Part shown: one piece after another, positions 43,955 through 52,374 of the stretch
Layout: each line of letters opens with the position of its first letter
How positions within the stretch are numbered: position 1 is the first letter of the stretch
Assembly (NCBI RefSeq): GCF_032391395.1
Contig: NZ_CP135916.1
Coordinates: forward strand, 2,945,001-3,009,000
DNA length: 64,000 nt
Origin: Sphingomonas sp. Y38-1Y
GTDB taxonomy: Bacteria > Pseudomonadota > Alphaproteobacteria > Sphingomonadales > Sphingomonadaceae
Direction of reading: 5' to 3'
Notes under the pieces: generated by a model
What the model was told of the DNA's origin: nothing
Seen by the model: only the letters and a program-made list of their open reading frames with translations
The model's database searches: none
Position numbers and translations under genes: made by a program

Positions 43955-46054
43955 CTATTCGGCAGCGATGGCGAGCGGCGCTTCGTCCTCACCTTCCAAC
44001 GGCTGCTCGGCACCCGATACGGCCTCCGCCGACGCCGCTGGCGGGACCGGTCCCGGCTCAGCGGGGGTGCGGAGCGGCTCGGCAAGCCAACCGCTGCCCG
44101 CGAGCAAAGTCTCGGCCTCGCGCGCCATGTCGGGCTTCTTGAAGCCGGTGAGGCGGACCGAGACTTCCGGCCCCTTCGCTTCCTCGACCGCGGCGAGGAT
44201 CCGCAGCTTGGTCACGCGGCCGAGATAATTGTCGACCGTCGCCGACCAGCCCGCCGCGACCGGATCGAGCCCGGCCGCGCGGGCGAGGATATGCGAATGC
44301 TCGATCCGGCCTGCGACCGCTCGCGCCGACACGCGCCCGTCATTGTAGCGGTTGGCGGGTTCCCACACCGCATTGATGCCGAACGCGGCGCAGTGCGCGA
44401 AGAGCATCGCCTGACCTTCAGCGCTGAGACCGCCGAGCGCGCCCCAGAGCTGGTCCGGATCGTCGGGCAGTCGCGCTTCCCAAGCCTCGTGTCGCTGGTC
44501 GATCGCCCGCGCCGAGGGACAATCGGCGAGCCCCGGCGCCTGGGTCCCGAGACTGCCGCCGCGCATCGAAATGCCGACGCAGCTCTCGGTGCTCGAATAG
44601 GCATAGAAGGCGTCAAGCACGAGTGCGTGCAGCACGGCGGCGAACGCTACCTCCGGGCTGAGCGCGACCGCATTGCGGAGCGCCAGGGTCCGCCACGTGG
44701 TGAGCTCGGTGACGAGCCGATCGGGAAGCGGCTTGAGCAGATCGTCGGGATCTTCGTCCTCGTCGGTCTGCTCGCCCTGCCCGACCATTGCGTCCGCCGC
44801 GCCATCCTCGGCGTCGCCACCGGGCTCGCGCACCTCGACATCGTCGTCGGCGCCGTCTTCGCTGGCGACCACTGGCTCATCCTCTGGACGGACATAGCCG
44901 CGATCGATGTTGAGATTGCCGAGATGATCGATCGTCACGAACACGCCAGCGCGCGCCATCGCCTCGGGATCATAGGCAAGCGGCCGCTCCACCAGCGCCG
45001 CGATCTCTTCGTCGATCGCATTCACCCGGACATGGACCTCGTCAGGTATGTCGCGCGCCTCGGCCCATTCGGCCTCGAGCGCGTCGGCTTCCTCGCGAAG
45101 CACCGCAAGCCGTGCTTCCTGCTCCTCGGTAAGGTCGGGCTGCGCGCCTTCGATCGGACGCATGCCGTCGTCATAGGGGTACGGCAGGTCGACCGCGGCG
45201 ACGACCCATTTCCAGCCCTCCATGCCGACGCCCTCTGCCAGGGCACCGAGCTTGTCGGCGACCAGCGTCTCGAGCAGGCCGACATCCTGCAGCCAGCCGC
45301 CATCGTCGTCCTCAAAGAGGTCGCGCAGCACATAGCCGCCCGCCGCCACATAGGCGTCTAGGCCGACGAAGCGGGCGCGCTTGTCGGTCGCGCGCACCGC
45401 CTGCTCGGTCAGCTTGCTGCGGATCATATAGGGCTGCTTGTTGTAGCTGGACTGGAGTTGCTCCCAGACCTGCTCCTGACGCGCATGGTCCTCGGACACT
45501 GAGAACGCCATCAGCTGCTCGAGCGTCATGCCGTCCTCGGCATAGACCTCGTGCAGCGCAGGCGAGACCGAGGCGAGGCGCAGGCGCTGCTTGACCACCG
45601 CGGGCGTGGTCATGAACGTGGCCGCGATCGTCTCGACGTCCGTGCCCTGCCCGGCGAGCTGGCGCATCGCGCGGAACTGGTCGAGCGGATGCAGCGCCTC
45701 GCGGTGGGTGTTCTCAGCAAGCGAATCCTCCTCGGCCGAGATCTCGTCGTCCTCGCGAACGATGCACGGGACCGGCACGGTCCGGGCGAGCCGCTTGGCC
45801 TTGACGAGCTGCTGGAGCGCGCGGAAGCGGCGGCCACCGGCCGGCACCTCGAACTTGCCCGTAAGATTGCCCTCGGCGTCGCGCTCGGCGCGCACGGTGA
45901 GGCTCTGCAACAGCCCGCGCCGCGCGATGTCCGCGGCGAGCGCATCGATCGAGACGCCGCCCTTCACGCGCCGGACGTTCGACTGGCTGAGCACCAGAAG
46001 GTTGAAGGGAATGTCCCGGGATGCGCTGAGCGCGATCTTGGTGTGCTTGGTCAT
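43955..46054 (-). CDS. Large ParB/Srx-type island protein
   Basis: From the ATG at 46054, after a GGAG element, the protein has 699 aa. The ParB nuclease/CTPase-like N-terminal domain (about 15-110) shows LLVLSQSNVRRVKGGVSI, LQSLTVRAERDAEG, VPAGGRRFRALQQL and EDSLAENTHREALHPLDQ. A KorB-like HTH follows (IAATFMTTPAVVKQRLRLA). The long C-terminal half is acidic and unassigned. It is much longer than a chromosomal ParB (~300 aa) and is the type found on alphaproteobacterial plasmids and islands, where it may control maintenance rather than partition. No parA gene lies beside it. Confidence 0.88.
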   Translation of the reverse strand: MTKHTKIALSASRDIPFNLLVLSQSNVRRVKGGVSIDALAADIARRGLLQSLTVRAERDAEGNLTGKFEVPAGGRRFRALQQLVKAKRLARTVPVPCIVREDDEISAEEDSLAENTHREALHPLDQFRAMRQLAGQGTDVETIAATFMTTPAVVKQRLRLASVSPALHEVYAEDGMTLEQLMAFSVSEDHARQEQVWEQLQSSYNKQPYMIRSKLTEQAVRATDKRARFVGLDAYVAAGGYVLRDLFEDDDGGWLQDVGLLETLVADKLGALAEGVGMEGWKWVVAAVDLPYPYDDGMRPIEGAQPDLTEEQEARLAVLREEADALEAEWAEARDIPDEVHVRVNAIDEEIAALVERPLAYDPEAMARAGVFVTIDHLGNLNIDRGYVRPEDEPVVASEDGADDDVEVREPGGDAEDGAADAMVGQGEQTDEDEDPDDLLKPLPDRLVTELTTWRTLALRNAVALSPEVAFAAVLHALVLDAFYAYSSTESCVGISMRGGSLGTQAPGLADCPSARAIDQRHEAWEARLPDDPDQLWGALGGLSAEGQAMLFAHCAAFGINAVWEPANRYNDGRVSARAVAGRIEHSHILARAAGLDPVAAGWSATVDNYLGRVTKLRILAAVEEAKGPEVSVRLTGFKKPDMAREAETLLAGSGWLAEPLRTPAEPGPVPPAASAEAVSGAEQPLEGEDEAPLAIAAE

Positions 46055-46058
46055 CGGT

Positions 46059-46135
46059 CTTCTCCAGGACGGGCAGCCGGGAGACTCTCTCTCGGCCCTC
46101 AACCCGTCATGGAGCCGGCGCAGCCCTCTACCTCT
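46059..46135 (-). repeat. Duplicated leader element A (upstream of ParB-like gene)
   Basis: The 77 bp directly upstream of the ParB-like start match 47387-47463 upstream of the DUF932 gene. Shared blocks are TTCTCC, GACGGGC, GAGACTCTCTCTC, ACCCGTCA and GCCCTCT. They include the ribosome-binding site. A shared 5' untranslated regulatory element is the simplest reading. Confidence 0.7.
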
Positions 46136-46182
46136 GAAGGAGGAGAGGACCGCGCCGACACCGCGCCGCCGGGACGTGGCCC

Positions 46183-47382
46183 CTACCCCACCGCAGCGAG
46201 GAGCTTCGACGCCTTGCCTTCGAGATCGAGCCGCGCATCCTGGTGCGGTCTAGCCCGCGCCAGCGCGGTGATCCCCTGGACGAAGTCGAAGATCGAGGTG
46301 GGCGGATGCCCTTCCTCCTCGAGCACGGTGGCGATGATCCGGCCGGTCTCTGCTTTGGAGAAGCCGCGCTTGCGCAGGAAGTCTTCCCGATCCTCGTCGG
46401 TGCGCGCGACGATCCGGGCCCGCGCCGCCATGATGCCGGACATGAAGGGCTGGGGCGATGAGGTCGCGAAAGTCTCGAGCGCGGGCGCAGCCTCGTGCGC
46501 GAAGCGGTTGGCCGCGAACTTGGAGTGGCGAATGCTGATCTCCTCGAAGCCCTCGGCACCCCAAATGTTTCGGTTCATGCAGACCGCCCGGAGGTAGAAG
46601 CTCGCCATGCCGAGCGTCTTGGCGCCGACCTCGCTGTTCCAGCAATAGAAGCCGCGGAAGAACAGGTCGGGGTCGCCATTGGGGAGGCGGCCCGCCTCGA
46701 TCGGGTGGGCATCATCGACCAGGAACAGGAAGACGTCGCGGTCGCTGGCATAGAGGGTGGTCGTGTTCTTCGTCACCTCGACATGCGGATTGTGCGTCAT
46801 GGTCGACCAGTCGAGCAGCCCGGGCACTTTCCAGCGCGTGTCGCCGGTGCCGTTGCCGGCGATCTTCATGACGGCGGCGACCAGCTCATGGTCCCAGATC
46901 CGCCCATAGTCCGGGCCGGTGACCGCGCGCAGCTCGGTGCGTCCGTCCTCGGTCTCGAGCGTCTTCATCAGCTCTGCGCGGTGGGACAGCAGCCCGTGCT
47001 GGAGGTTGATGCCGGCGAGCGGGGCGGGCAGCTCACGCAGATAGCCCGAGGGCGCTCCCACCAGGCTGCACAGCTGGCCGAACGACCAATGGGTCGGCGC
47101 GACGGGCTCGTCGCGACCGGGCACGATCAGCGCCAGGTGCTCGGTATTGTCCCGGCTTGCCTCGACCCGAACCTCGCGGGTCTCGACGGTGCGCGTGGTG
47201 GCGCGCCGCGCTCGCGCCATAGTTGCTGCATGCAGTTCGCCGAGCGAGAGGTAGCGCTCGTCGTCGGGCCGCGAGAACCATTCGGACGAGACCCGCCCGA
47301 TGCGGGATCCGCGCGAGATGTCGACCTTATAGGGCGCGGAACGCCGAGGCGGCTCGGATGCGTGGTTGAGGACAGTCGCCAT
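46183..47382 (-). CDS. DUF932 family protein
   Basis: The 399-aa protein is a full-length DUF932 member (phage/plasmid-like protein family): RAVTGPDYGRIWDHELV, TLYASDRDVFLFLVDDA, FRGFYCWNSEVGAKTLG and MNRNIWGAEGFEEISIRHS. These proteins occur on conjugative plasmids and islands next to ParB-like genes. Function is unknown, with anti-restriction proposed in some annotations. It shares its leader sequence with the ParB-like gene. Confidence 0.9.
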   Translation of the reverse strand: MATVLNHASEPPRRSAPYKVDISRGSRIGRVSSEWFSRPDDERYLSLGELHAATMARARRATTRTVETREVRVEASRDNTEHLALIVPGRDEPVAPTHWSFGQLCSLVGAPSGYLRELPAPLAGINLQHGLLSHRAELMKTLETEDGRTELRAVTGPDYGRIWDHELVAAVMKIAGNGTGDTRWKVPGLLDWSTMTHNPHVEVTKNTTTLYASDRDVFLFLVDDAHPIEAGRLPNGDPDLFFRGFYCWNSEVGAKTLGMASFYLRAVCMNRNIWGAEGFEEISIRHSKFAANRFAHEAAPALETFATSSPQPFMSGIMAARARIVARTDEDREDFLRKRGFSKAETGRIIATVLEEEGHPPTSIFDFVQGITALARARPHQDARLDLEGKASKLLAAVG

Positions 47383-47386
47383 GGAA

Positions 47387-47463
47387 GTTCTCCGCGACGG
47401 GCGCTGAAGAGACTCTCTCTCAGCCTTGACCCGTCACGGCCGAACCGGCCGCCCTCTCCCTCT
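47387..47463 (-). repeat. Duplicated leader element B (upstream of DUF932 gene)
   Basis: This is the partner of 46059-46135. Homology starts 4 bp upstream of the DUF932 start and extends about 77 bp, ending in CCCTCTCCCTCT. The two copies are in the same orientation and position relative to their genes. Confidence 0.7.
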
Positions 47464-47601
47464 CTCATCCGCTAGGGCGTTGCGGGGGCGCCGCACCCCG
47501 CAGAAGGGGTACGTCCAGACGCAAGGCTAAGCGTCAGGGGAAGGCCTTCCGCTTCCGGCATGCTGCCGCATCCGTTTGCTGTTCGCGTGACACCTGAGCG
47601 C

Positions 47602-47815
47602 TCAGCCCATTTGCTTTATGCCAACCCTAGCGCTCATCAGCAGATTATAGAGGGCCGCTATTCCGCTGCGAGTACCGCGCGCCGCGCAATAGGTGAAAAC
47701 GACCCGCTGCTTGGCGCGGGTGAAGGCGGCAAAGAAGCCGGCTGTTGCCTTGGACTGATTCCCCGCGAAGCTCCACCAAGCGCCATCGATGGGCTGGGCG
47801 TCACTGGCGTGGCGA
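47602..47815 (-). pseudogene. UvrD-like helicase, C-terminal remnant
   Basis: The last ~70 codons match the end of a UvrD/Rep-type helicase: IDGAWWSFAGNQSKATAGFF, FTRAKQRVVFTYCAARG (motif VI region) and IAALYNLLMSA. No start or upstream helicase motifs are present. The left part of the frame overlaps a HipA remnant in another frame, so two fragments were joined near 47820-47860. Confidence 0.72.
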
Positions 47816-47861
47816 GCGGGCCATTCGGGCTGCATGCCGCCGAGATCTGGCTCTACGCCGC

Positions 47862-48040
47862 GATCATGGCCCGCCGTCGAGCGGTATGTCCGGGGAAAGA
47901 TCGAAACGGCGCGGGTTGTCGATTCACGCCTGATCATAGTCGAAGGTCGAAGATCGGCGCGGCCCGCCGTGTGCGAACCGCAGCAGCACGACGGGGACCA
48001 GCGCGTCACCCAGCGCGACCTTTGCGCGATAGTCCGCCAT
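47862..48040 (-). pseudogene. hipA: HipA-like toxin, N-terminal remnant with two stops
   Basis: The ATG at 48040 overlaps the HipB stop. The frame reads MADYRAKVALGDALVPVVLL, FAHGGPRRSSTFDYDQA, TGA at codon 39 (47926-47924), IDNPRRFDLSPDIPLDGGP and a second TGA at codon 59 (47866-47864). This is the N-terminal subdomain of HipA kinases; the catalytic part is missing. Both TGAs may replace tryptophan codons. The toxin is therefore dead while the antitoxin frame is still open. Confidence 0.78.
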
Positions 48041-48414
48041 CAGAATGCGACGCCATCGTCATCGGATGCATCGCCCACGCTGCTGACACCGCCTTCGCCG
48101 CGCCTGCGCCAACGCGCTGCCTGAGAACTTCGCCCTCTTTGTGGCAGACTGCGATCGGTCAAAGCCAGGCCAAGTTCGTCGTTGCGGATGTCGATCAACT
48201 CGCCGAGGCGCTCGGCAAGGCCAAGAACAATCAGGACATCGGCGAGCGTGCCGATGCCGATGCCCGGCTCGCCCTTCTCCAACCGGGTTATAGTGCTGGG
48301 CGACGCGCCGGACCGCAGCGCGAGGTCAGCCACAGACATCCGCCGCCGGAGTCGTGCCGAACGAAAGTCGTTGCCAAGCTGGCGCAATATCAGTCGAGAC
48401 TTAGGCGAGGACAT
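48040..48414 (-). CDS. hipB: HipB-like XRE-family antitoxin/regulator
   Basis: From the ATG at 48414 the 124-aa product has an XRE helix-turn-helix: LGNDFRSARLRRRMSVADLA, GASPSTITRLEKGEPGIGIG and TLADVLIVLGLAERLGELID. This is the pattern of HipB-like antitoxins next to HipA. The C-terminal 30 residues are charged and low-complexity. Its toxin partner is a truncated pseudogene, so HipB is now an orphan repressor. AT-rich sequence at 48418-48430 (GCATATATAA on the plus strand) is a likely promoter/operator. Confidence 0.82.
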   Translation of the reverse strand: MSSPKSRLILRQLGNDFRSARLRRRMSVADLALRSGASPSTITRLEKGEPGIGIGTLADVLIVLGLAERLGELIDIRNDELGLALTDRSLPQRGRSSQAARWRRRGEGGVSSVGDASDDDGVAF

Positions 48415-48527
48415 AATGCAGCATATATAACGCGCAAACCCCATTAATCAGTCAAATATGACATGTTAATACAAAGCAGCCAGCTTGCAGCCTTTTCATC
48501 GCGCGAGGCAACGCGGCTTGACGGCTC

Positions 48528-48860
48528 TCAACGGAAATCATGGCTGCGCACCTTGATCAGGTCCTCCGCATCGGCACCGCTCGGAAAAGGCGGCGAGTAG
48601 AGACCGCGCGGCCGCGGCCGCCAGCCCGGATCGCCGCGATCCGGCGCCCCGGCATGGGTCGCACCGTCGCCACGCCCGAACGTCACCGGCAGCAGTGCGA
48701 TCGCCTCCACCTGCACATCGGTAGCGGCGGCCATGACGACATAGGCGTCGATCGCTGCGGAATGTTCGGCCAGGACTAGTCGCGCCAACGCAGCGGCACG
48801 CGCAGGCTCGCCTTCATCGAGCGCGTCCCAAGCGTCGTCAGCGAGGCGGCGATAATCCAT
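48528..48860 (-). CDS. Hypothetical helical protein (TPR-like)
   Basis: From the ATG at 48860, the product is 110 aa. Residues 1-50 form paired helices (MDYRRLADDAWDALDEGEP, RAAALARLVLAEHSAAIDAY) resembling one tetratricopeptide unit. The remainder is low-complexity and Gly/Pro-rich. It may be truncated. It follows the 80-aa gene by 10 bp and is likely cotranscribed with it. Confidence 0.55.
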   Translation of the reverse strand: MDYRRLADDAWDALDEGEPARAAALARLVLAEHSAAIDAYVVMAAATDVQVEAIALLPVTFGRGDGATHAGAPDRGDPGWRPRPRGLYSPPFPSGADAEDLIKVRSHDFR

Positions 48861-48870
48861 CGTCTGCGGC

Positions 48871-49113
48871 CTAGCTGGCATCCACAAGTATCAGCACAAG
48901 CAGATCAACGGGATCGCCCGGCCGGTCCGATGACACCTGCTCGAGATGGATGGTGTAACCGTCGCCCTCATGCTCGCGGACCCGGCGTACCAGATACTGA
49001 AACGAAGCCAGGTCGATATCGCGGTCGCTCGCCGGTTTCAGCGACGCGCCACCTTCTGTTCGCGTGAAGAGGAAATTGCCGCCACCCTCAATAAGCTCAT
49101 CGATGAAAGCCAA
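48871..49113 (-). CDS. Small hypothetical protein
   Basis: The 80-aa product (MAFIDELIEGGGNFLFTRTE at the start) has an alternating strand/helix pattern and a hydrophobic end LLVLILVDAS. I recognise no family. It lies between the integrase gene and the TPR-like gene on the same strand and may belong to the island's integration module. Confidence 0.55.
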   Translation of the reverse strand: MAFIDELIEGGGNFLFTRTEGGASLKPASDRDIDLASFQYLVRRVREHEGDGYTIHLEQVSSDRPGDPVDLLVLILVDAS

Positions 49114-49175
49114 CGCCGATCCCCCTTTATTACAGCCCGTGTCGAGGGAGCCGCGGGACTTGTCCAGCGGTGCTG

Positions 49176-50705
49176 CTAGGCGGCGAGCTCGGCTGCAGGC
49201 GGCGCGTCAGCATGCACGCGCTGCCACGCCTCCACAGCTTCTGCCGAATAAACGACCCGTCGGCCGATCTTGCGGAACGCCGGCCCCGTGCCTTGCCACC
49301 GATATGTCTGCATCGTCCCAACCGTGTATCCGAGCTTCGCCGCCGCCGCACGGGTGTCGAGCCACTGCGTGCGTATGACAGCGCCCAGCACCGGGTCGGC
49401 CGCGGGCAACTGGCGCTCTGCATCCTGCGCCCAGAACGCCTCGAACGGGTCCTCGTCGGCGCTGTCGGGCGGAGCTACCTCCAGGCCTTCGCCAAGGCAG
49501 CGAGCGATCTCGTCGGAAATGCGCTCGGCGGCCGACTTGAGCGGATGATCGGAAAGATGGGTGTAGCGCTCGGTGGTCTTGGCGCTGCGGTGGCCGAGCA
49601 GCGCGCCGATGATCAGCATGCTGTCGCCGGTCGCAGCGCCGATCGACGCAAAGCTGTGCCGCAAATCGTGAATGCGCACATCGTCCAGACCGGCGGTCTT
49701 GCGAACGCGGACCCAGACCGCCTGCAGGTCGGTGACATGCGTGCCGTTCTTCTTGCCTGGCAGCAGATAGGGGTTTCCTTCGATTGGGGGTGTCATGGCG
49801 ATGATCCGCATGGCCGGCCCGCCCAGATGCACCACCTTTGCGCCGGTTTTCGAATCCGGCAGGCGCAGGCAGCGGTGATAGCGGTCGATATAGCTGTGCT
49901 TGAGCTTCAGGATCTCGTTCTTTCGGCAACCCGTCAGCATCAGCAATCGAAGCGCGGCGATCGCATACTGGCTCTCCACCCCAAGCGAGGCGGCTGCGGC
50001 CAACGCCTCGCCTAGCCGCGCCAGCTCAGCGGGCGACAAGAACCGCTCCATCTTCTTTCCGGGGAACTTGCGCACGCCAATCGCAGGATTATCGGCGCGA
50101 AGCTTGCGCTCGACTGCGACACCCAGCATCGCGCTCACCGTAGTCACGCATTGGTTGGCAGCACCTTTGCCGCCGCGGACGCGCGATAGCCTGCGATGAC
50201 CCTTCTTCAGCGTCCGCGCGGTCTTCCCGGCAGCGATATCGCGCAGCATCTGTTCGATGTCGCTGCGTTCGATCTTCGACACCCGCCGCTTCCCAAGGAG
50301 CGGCAAGATATGGTTTTCGATATTGTTGCGCGCCTGACGGATCGAGCTCTCCTTGGCGGTAAACAGCGTCTCGTTCAGATAGGTCTCGCTCAAATCGGCG
50401 AGCGTGAGTTCTTTCCGCTCTCCGATTCTTTCTTGCTGAGGGTCGATGCCATCTACGACTTTTCCTAAAAGGCTTTTCGCTTCGCTGCGTGCGGTTTCTG
50501 GCGTCCAGGGCGACCCATGCGGGCCAATCTTGAAGCGGCGCTGACGTCCCTCGATGCGGTACTGGAGGACATAGACCAGCTTGCCCGCAGCCGATATTCT
50601 CAGCCCGAAACCAAGGACATCGCTGTCCCATACGAAGCGGTCAGTTCCATCGGCCGAGAGGCCATCGACGATCCGCTTCGTAATTCGAACACGATCGCTG
50701 GACAT
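49176..50705 (-). CDS. Tyrosine recombinase (island integrase) with excisionase-like C-terminal domain
   Basis: The ATG at 50705 gives 509 aa. The order is an arm-binding domain of the DUF4102 type (about 5-95, FVWDSDVLGFGLRIS), a SAM-like core-binding domain (about 105-215) and the catalytic domain (about 220-410). Active-site residues are visible in LLMLTGCRKNEILKL (Arg), IHDLRHSFASIGA (His-x-x-Arg), LLGHRSAKTTERYTHL (His, Tyr). An extra C-terminal domain (about 455-500, DTRAAAAKLGYTVGTMQTY, KIGRRVVYSAEAVEAWQ) is a MerR/excisionase-type HTH. It lies next to a tRNA fragment, so it probably drives site-specific integration there. Confidence 0.9.
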   Translation of the reverse strand: MSSDRVRITKRIVDGLSADGTDRFVWDSDVLGFGLRISAAGKLVYVLQYRIEGRQRRFKIGPHGSPWTPETARSEAKSLLGKVVDGIDPQQERIGERKELTLADLSETYLNETLFTAKESSIRQARNNIENHILPLLGKRRVSKIERSDIEQMLRDIAAGKTARTLKKGHRRLSRVRGGKGAANQCVTTVSAMLGVAVERKLRADNPAIGVRKFPGKKMERFLSPAELARLGEALAAAASLGVESQYAIAALRLLMLTGCRKNEILKLKHSYIDRYHRCLRLPDSKTGAKVVHLGGPAMRIIAMTPPIEGNPYLLPGKKNGTHVTDLQAVWVRVRKTAGLDDVRIHDLRHSFASIGAATGDSMLIIGALLGHRSAKTTERYTHLSDHPLKSAAERISDEIARCLGEGLEVAPPDSADEDPFEAFWAQDAERQLPAADPVLGAVIRTQWLDTRAAAAKLGYTVGTMQTYRWQGTGPAFRKIGRRVVYSAEAVEAWQRVHADAPPAAELAA

Positions 50706-50880
50706 GCTGTGATACTCCAACCCCGACTTCAGCCTTCCCAGAGCGTCCGAAATTTGGAAGCAGATCGGAAGCAAGAGGCAGAATATCGTGGGTTGAATTT
50801 TCGCGCTCTAGGATAGGCGAGTCAAGAAAAAACGGCTGAAATCGTAGGTTTAGAAAGACTAGCGCAAGTAAAAAAGCGTC

Positions 50881-50925
50881 TTGGTAAGGCTGAGGTCGTG
50901 AGTTCAATCCTCACCGGCAGCACCA
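50881..50925 (+). other. 3' fragment of tRNA-Thr(GGT): island attachment site
   Basis: These 45 bp run from the anticodon loop (TTGGTAA) through GGCTG, a variable loop, the T-arm GTGAGTTCAATCCTCAC and the acceptor strand to a terminal ACCA. The 5' half of the tRNA is absent: the sequence before 50881 cannot pair with GGCTG. A T run follows. Such 3' fragments are left at the far end of tRNA-targeted islands, and the integrase gene is 175 bp away. The intact tRNA-Thr copy is not in this window. Confidence 0.85.
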
Positions 50926-50991
50926 TTTTTCTCCCGATCGCGCGCATTTAGCGCCGTCGGGGGCACACCCGATCTCCGACGATGCCTCTGT

Positions 50992-52299
50992 TCACGCCGC
51001 CCGGCTACGATCCAGTCGTGGCAGCAGCAGGAAGAAGCCGGCCGCGGACAGCGCGAGCGCGACGGACAGCAGCGCCATCGGCGCCAGGTTGCTGCCGGTG
51101 GCGTCGCGGACGGCTGGCACCGCGTTCTGGGCGACGAAGCCGCCGAGATTGCCGATCGAGTTGATCGCCGCGAGGCCGGCGGCGGCATGGGCGCCGGTCA
51201 GCAGCCGCTGCGGCACGCTCCAGAACATCGGCTGTCCGGCGAACACCGCCGCGGCGGCGAGGCACAGGCACGCGAACTTCACCGCCACGCCGGGCAGCAC
51301 GACGCTTCCCATCAGCGCCGCCGCGGCGATCAGCATCGGGCCGACGATATGCCATCGGCTCCCTCCCCGCCGCGCGGCATGGCGCGGCACGAACCACAGG
51401 GCGAGGCCAACGCAGATCCAGGGCACGACGTTCAGCATGCCGTTCTGGATATTCGACGCCCCAAAACCGCGCACGATCGTCGGCAGCCAGTAGCTGAGAC
51501 CATAGGCGCCGAGCGGCATCGCGAAATAGAGCGCCGCCAGCCGGAGCACGTCGGGATTGACCATCGCACGCCATGCCGATCCTTCCACCACCTGCGCGGG
51601 TTCGGCAGCGAGCGTCCGGGCCAGCCACGCCTTGTCCGCGTCGGTGAGGAAGCGTGCGTCCGCCGGGCGGCTGGGCAGCATCAGGAGCACGACCGGTGTC
51701 ATCAGCACCGCGGGCAGCCCCGTTGCGACGAAGATCCATTGCCAGCCCGCCAGGCCCCACAGGCCGCCAAGCTCCAGCAACGCACCGCCGATCAGCGAGC
51801 CGACCGCATTGGCGACCGCGCTGGCGATCATGAACCATCCGACCATCTGCGCGCGCCGCGCCTGCGGGTACCAGAGCGTCAGGACGAACAGCACGCCGGG
51901 AAAGAACCCCGCCTCCGCCGCACCCAGCAGGAAGCGCAGCACGTAGAACATCGTCGCGTCGCGCGTGAAGCCGAGCGCGACGGTGATGAGGCCCCATGTG
52001 CCCAGGATCCGCGCGAACCACACACGCGCGCCGACGCGCGCTAGGATCATGTTCGACGGCGCCTCGAACAGGAAATAGCCGAGAAAGAACAGGCTGGCGC
52101 CCAGGCCGTACGCCGCCTCGGACAGTCCCAGCGCGTCGACCATCTCCAGCTTGGCATAGGAGACGTTCTGGCGGTCGACATAGGCGAGCAGATAGAGGAC
52201 GAAGAGCAGCGGCATCAGCCGCCGGCTGATCCGCCGCAGGACGCGTTCGCCCTCTGCGGCGTCGGCAATGCCATCGGTCGACCCCAGCTGCTCGCGCAT
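50992..52299 (-). CDS. MFS transporter, anion:cation symporter type
   Basis: The 435-aa protein has 12 predicted helices and typical ACS-family motifs: LFVLYLLAYVDRQNVSYAKL in helix 1, YFLFEAPSNMILARVGARVW after helix 2, and GAAEAGFFPGVLF in helix 4. ACS members take up organic acids such as tartrate, phthalate or hexuronates. The substrate is not evident, and no catabolic genes adjoin. It is the first chromosomal gene beyond the island edge. Confidence 0.88.
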   Translation of the reverse strand: MREQLGSTDGIADAAEGERVLRRISRRLMPLLFVLYLLAYVDRQNVSYAKLEMVDALGLSEAAYGLGASLFFLGYFLFEAPSNMILARVGARVWFARILGTWGLITVALGFTRDATMFYVLRFLLGAAEAGFFPGVLFVLTLWYPQARRAQMVGWFMIASAVANAVGSLIGGALLELGGLWGLAGWQWIFVATGLPAVLMTPVVLLMLPSRPADARFLTDADKAWLARTLAAEPAQVVEGSAWRAMVNPDVLRLAALYFAMPLGAYGLSYWLPTIVRGFGASNIQNGMLNVVPWICVGLALWFVPRHAARRGGSRWHIVGPMLIAAAALMGSVVLPGVAVKFACLCLAAAAVFAGQPMFWSVPQRLLTGAHAAAGLAAINSIGNLGGFVAQNAVPAVRDATGSNLAPMALLSVALALSAAGFFLLLPRLDRSRAA

Positions 52300-52374
52300 G
52301 TCCGCTCCCCTCTCTCAAGCCGCGTATGACGGCTAAGGGCCTTCGGGACCAGCGAAAGCGGGCGAAACCTCCCG

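Noticed and set aside
43415..45361. 648-codon plus-strand frame opposite the Toprim and ParB-like genes
   Set aside because: Shadow of two genes with recognisable domains.
1..50880. Left attachment site matching the tRNA-Thr fragment
   Set aside because: I found no second copy of the 45-bp sequence in the window, so the left island border cannot be placed.
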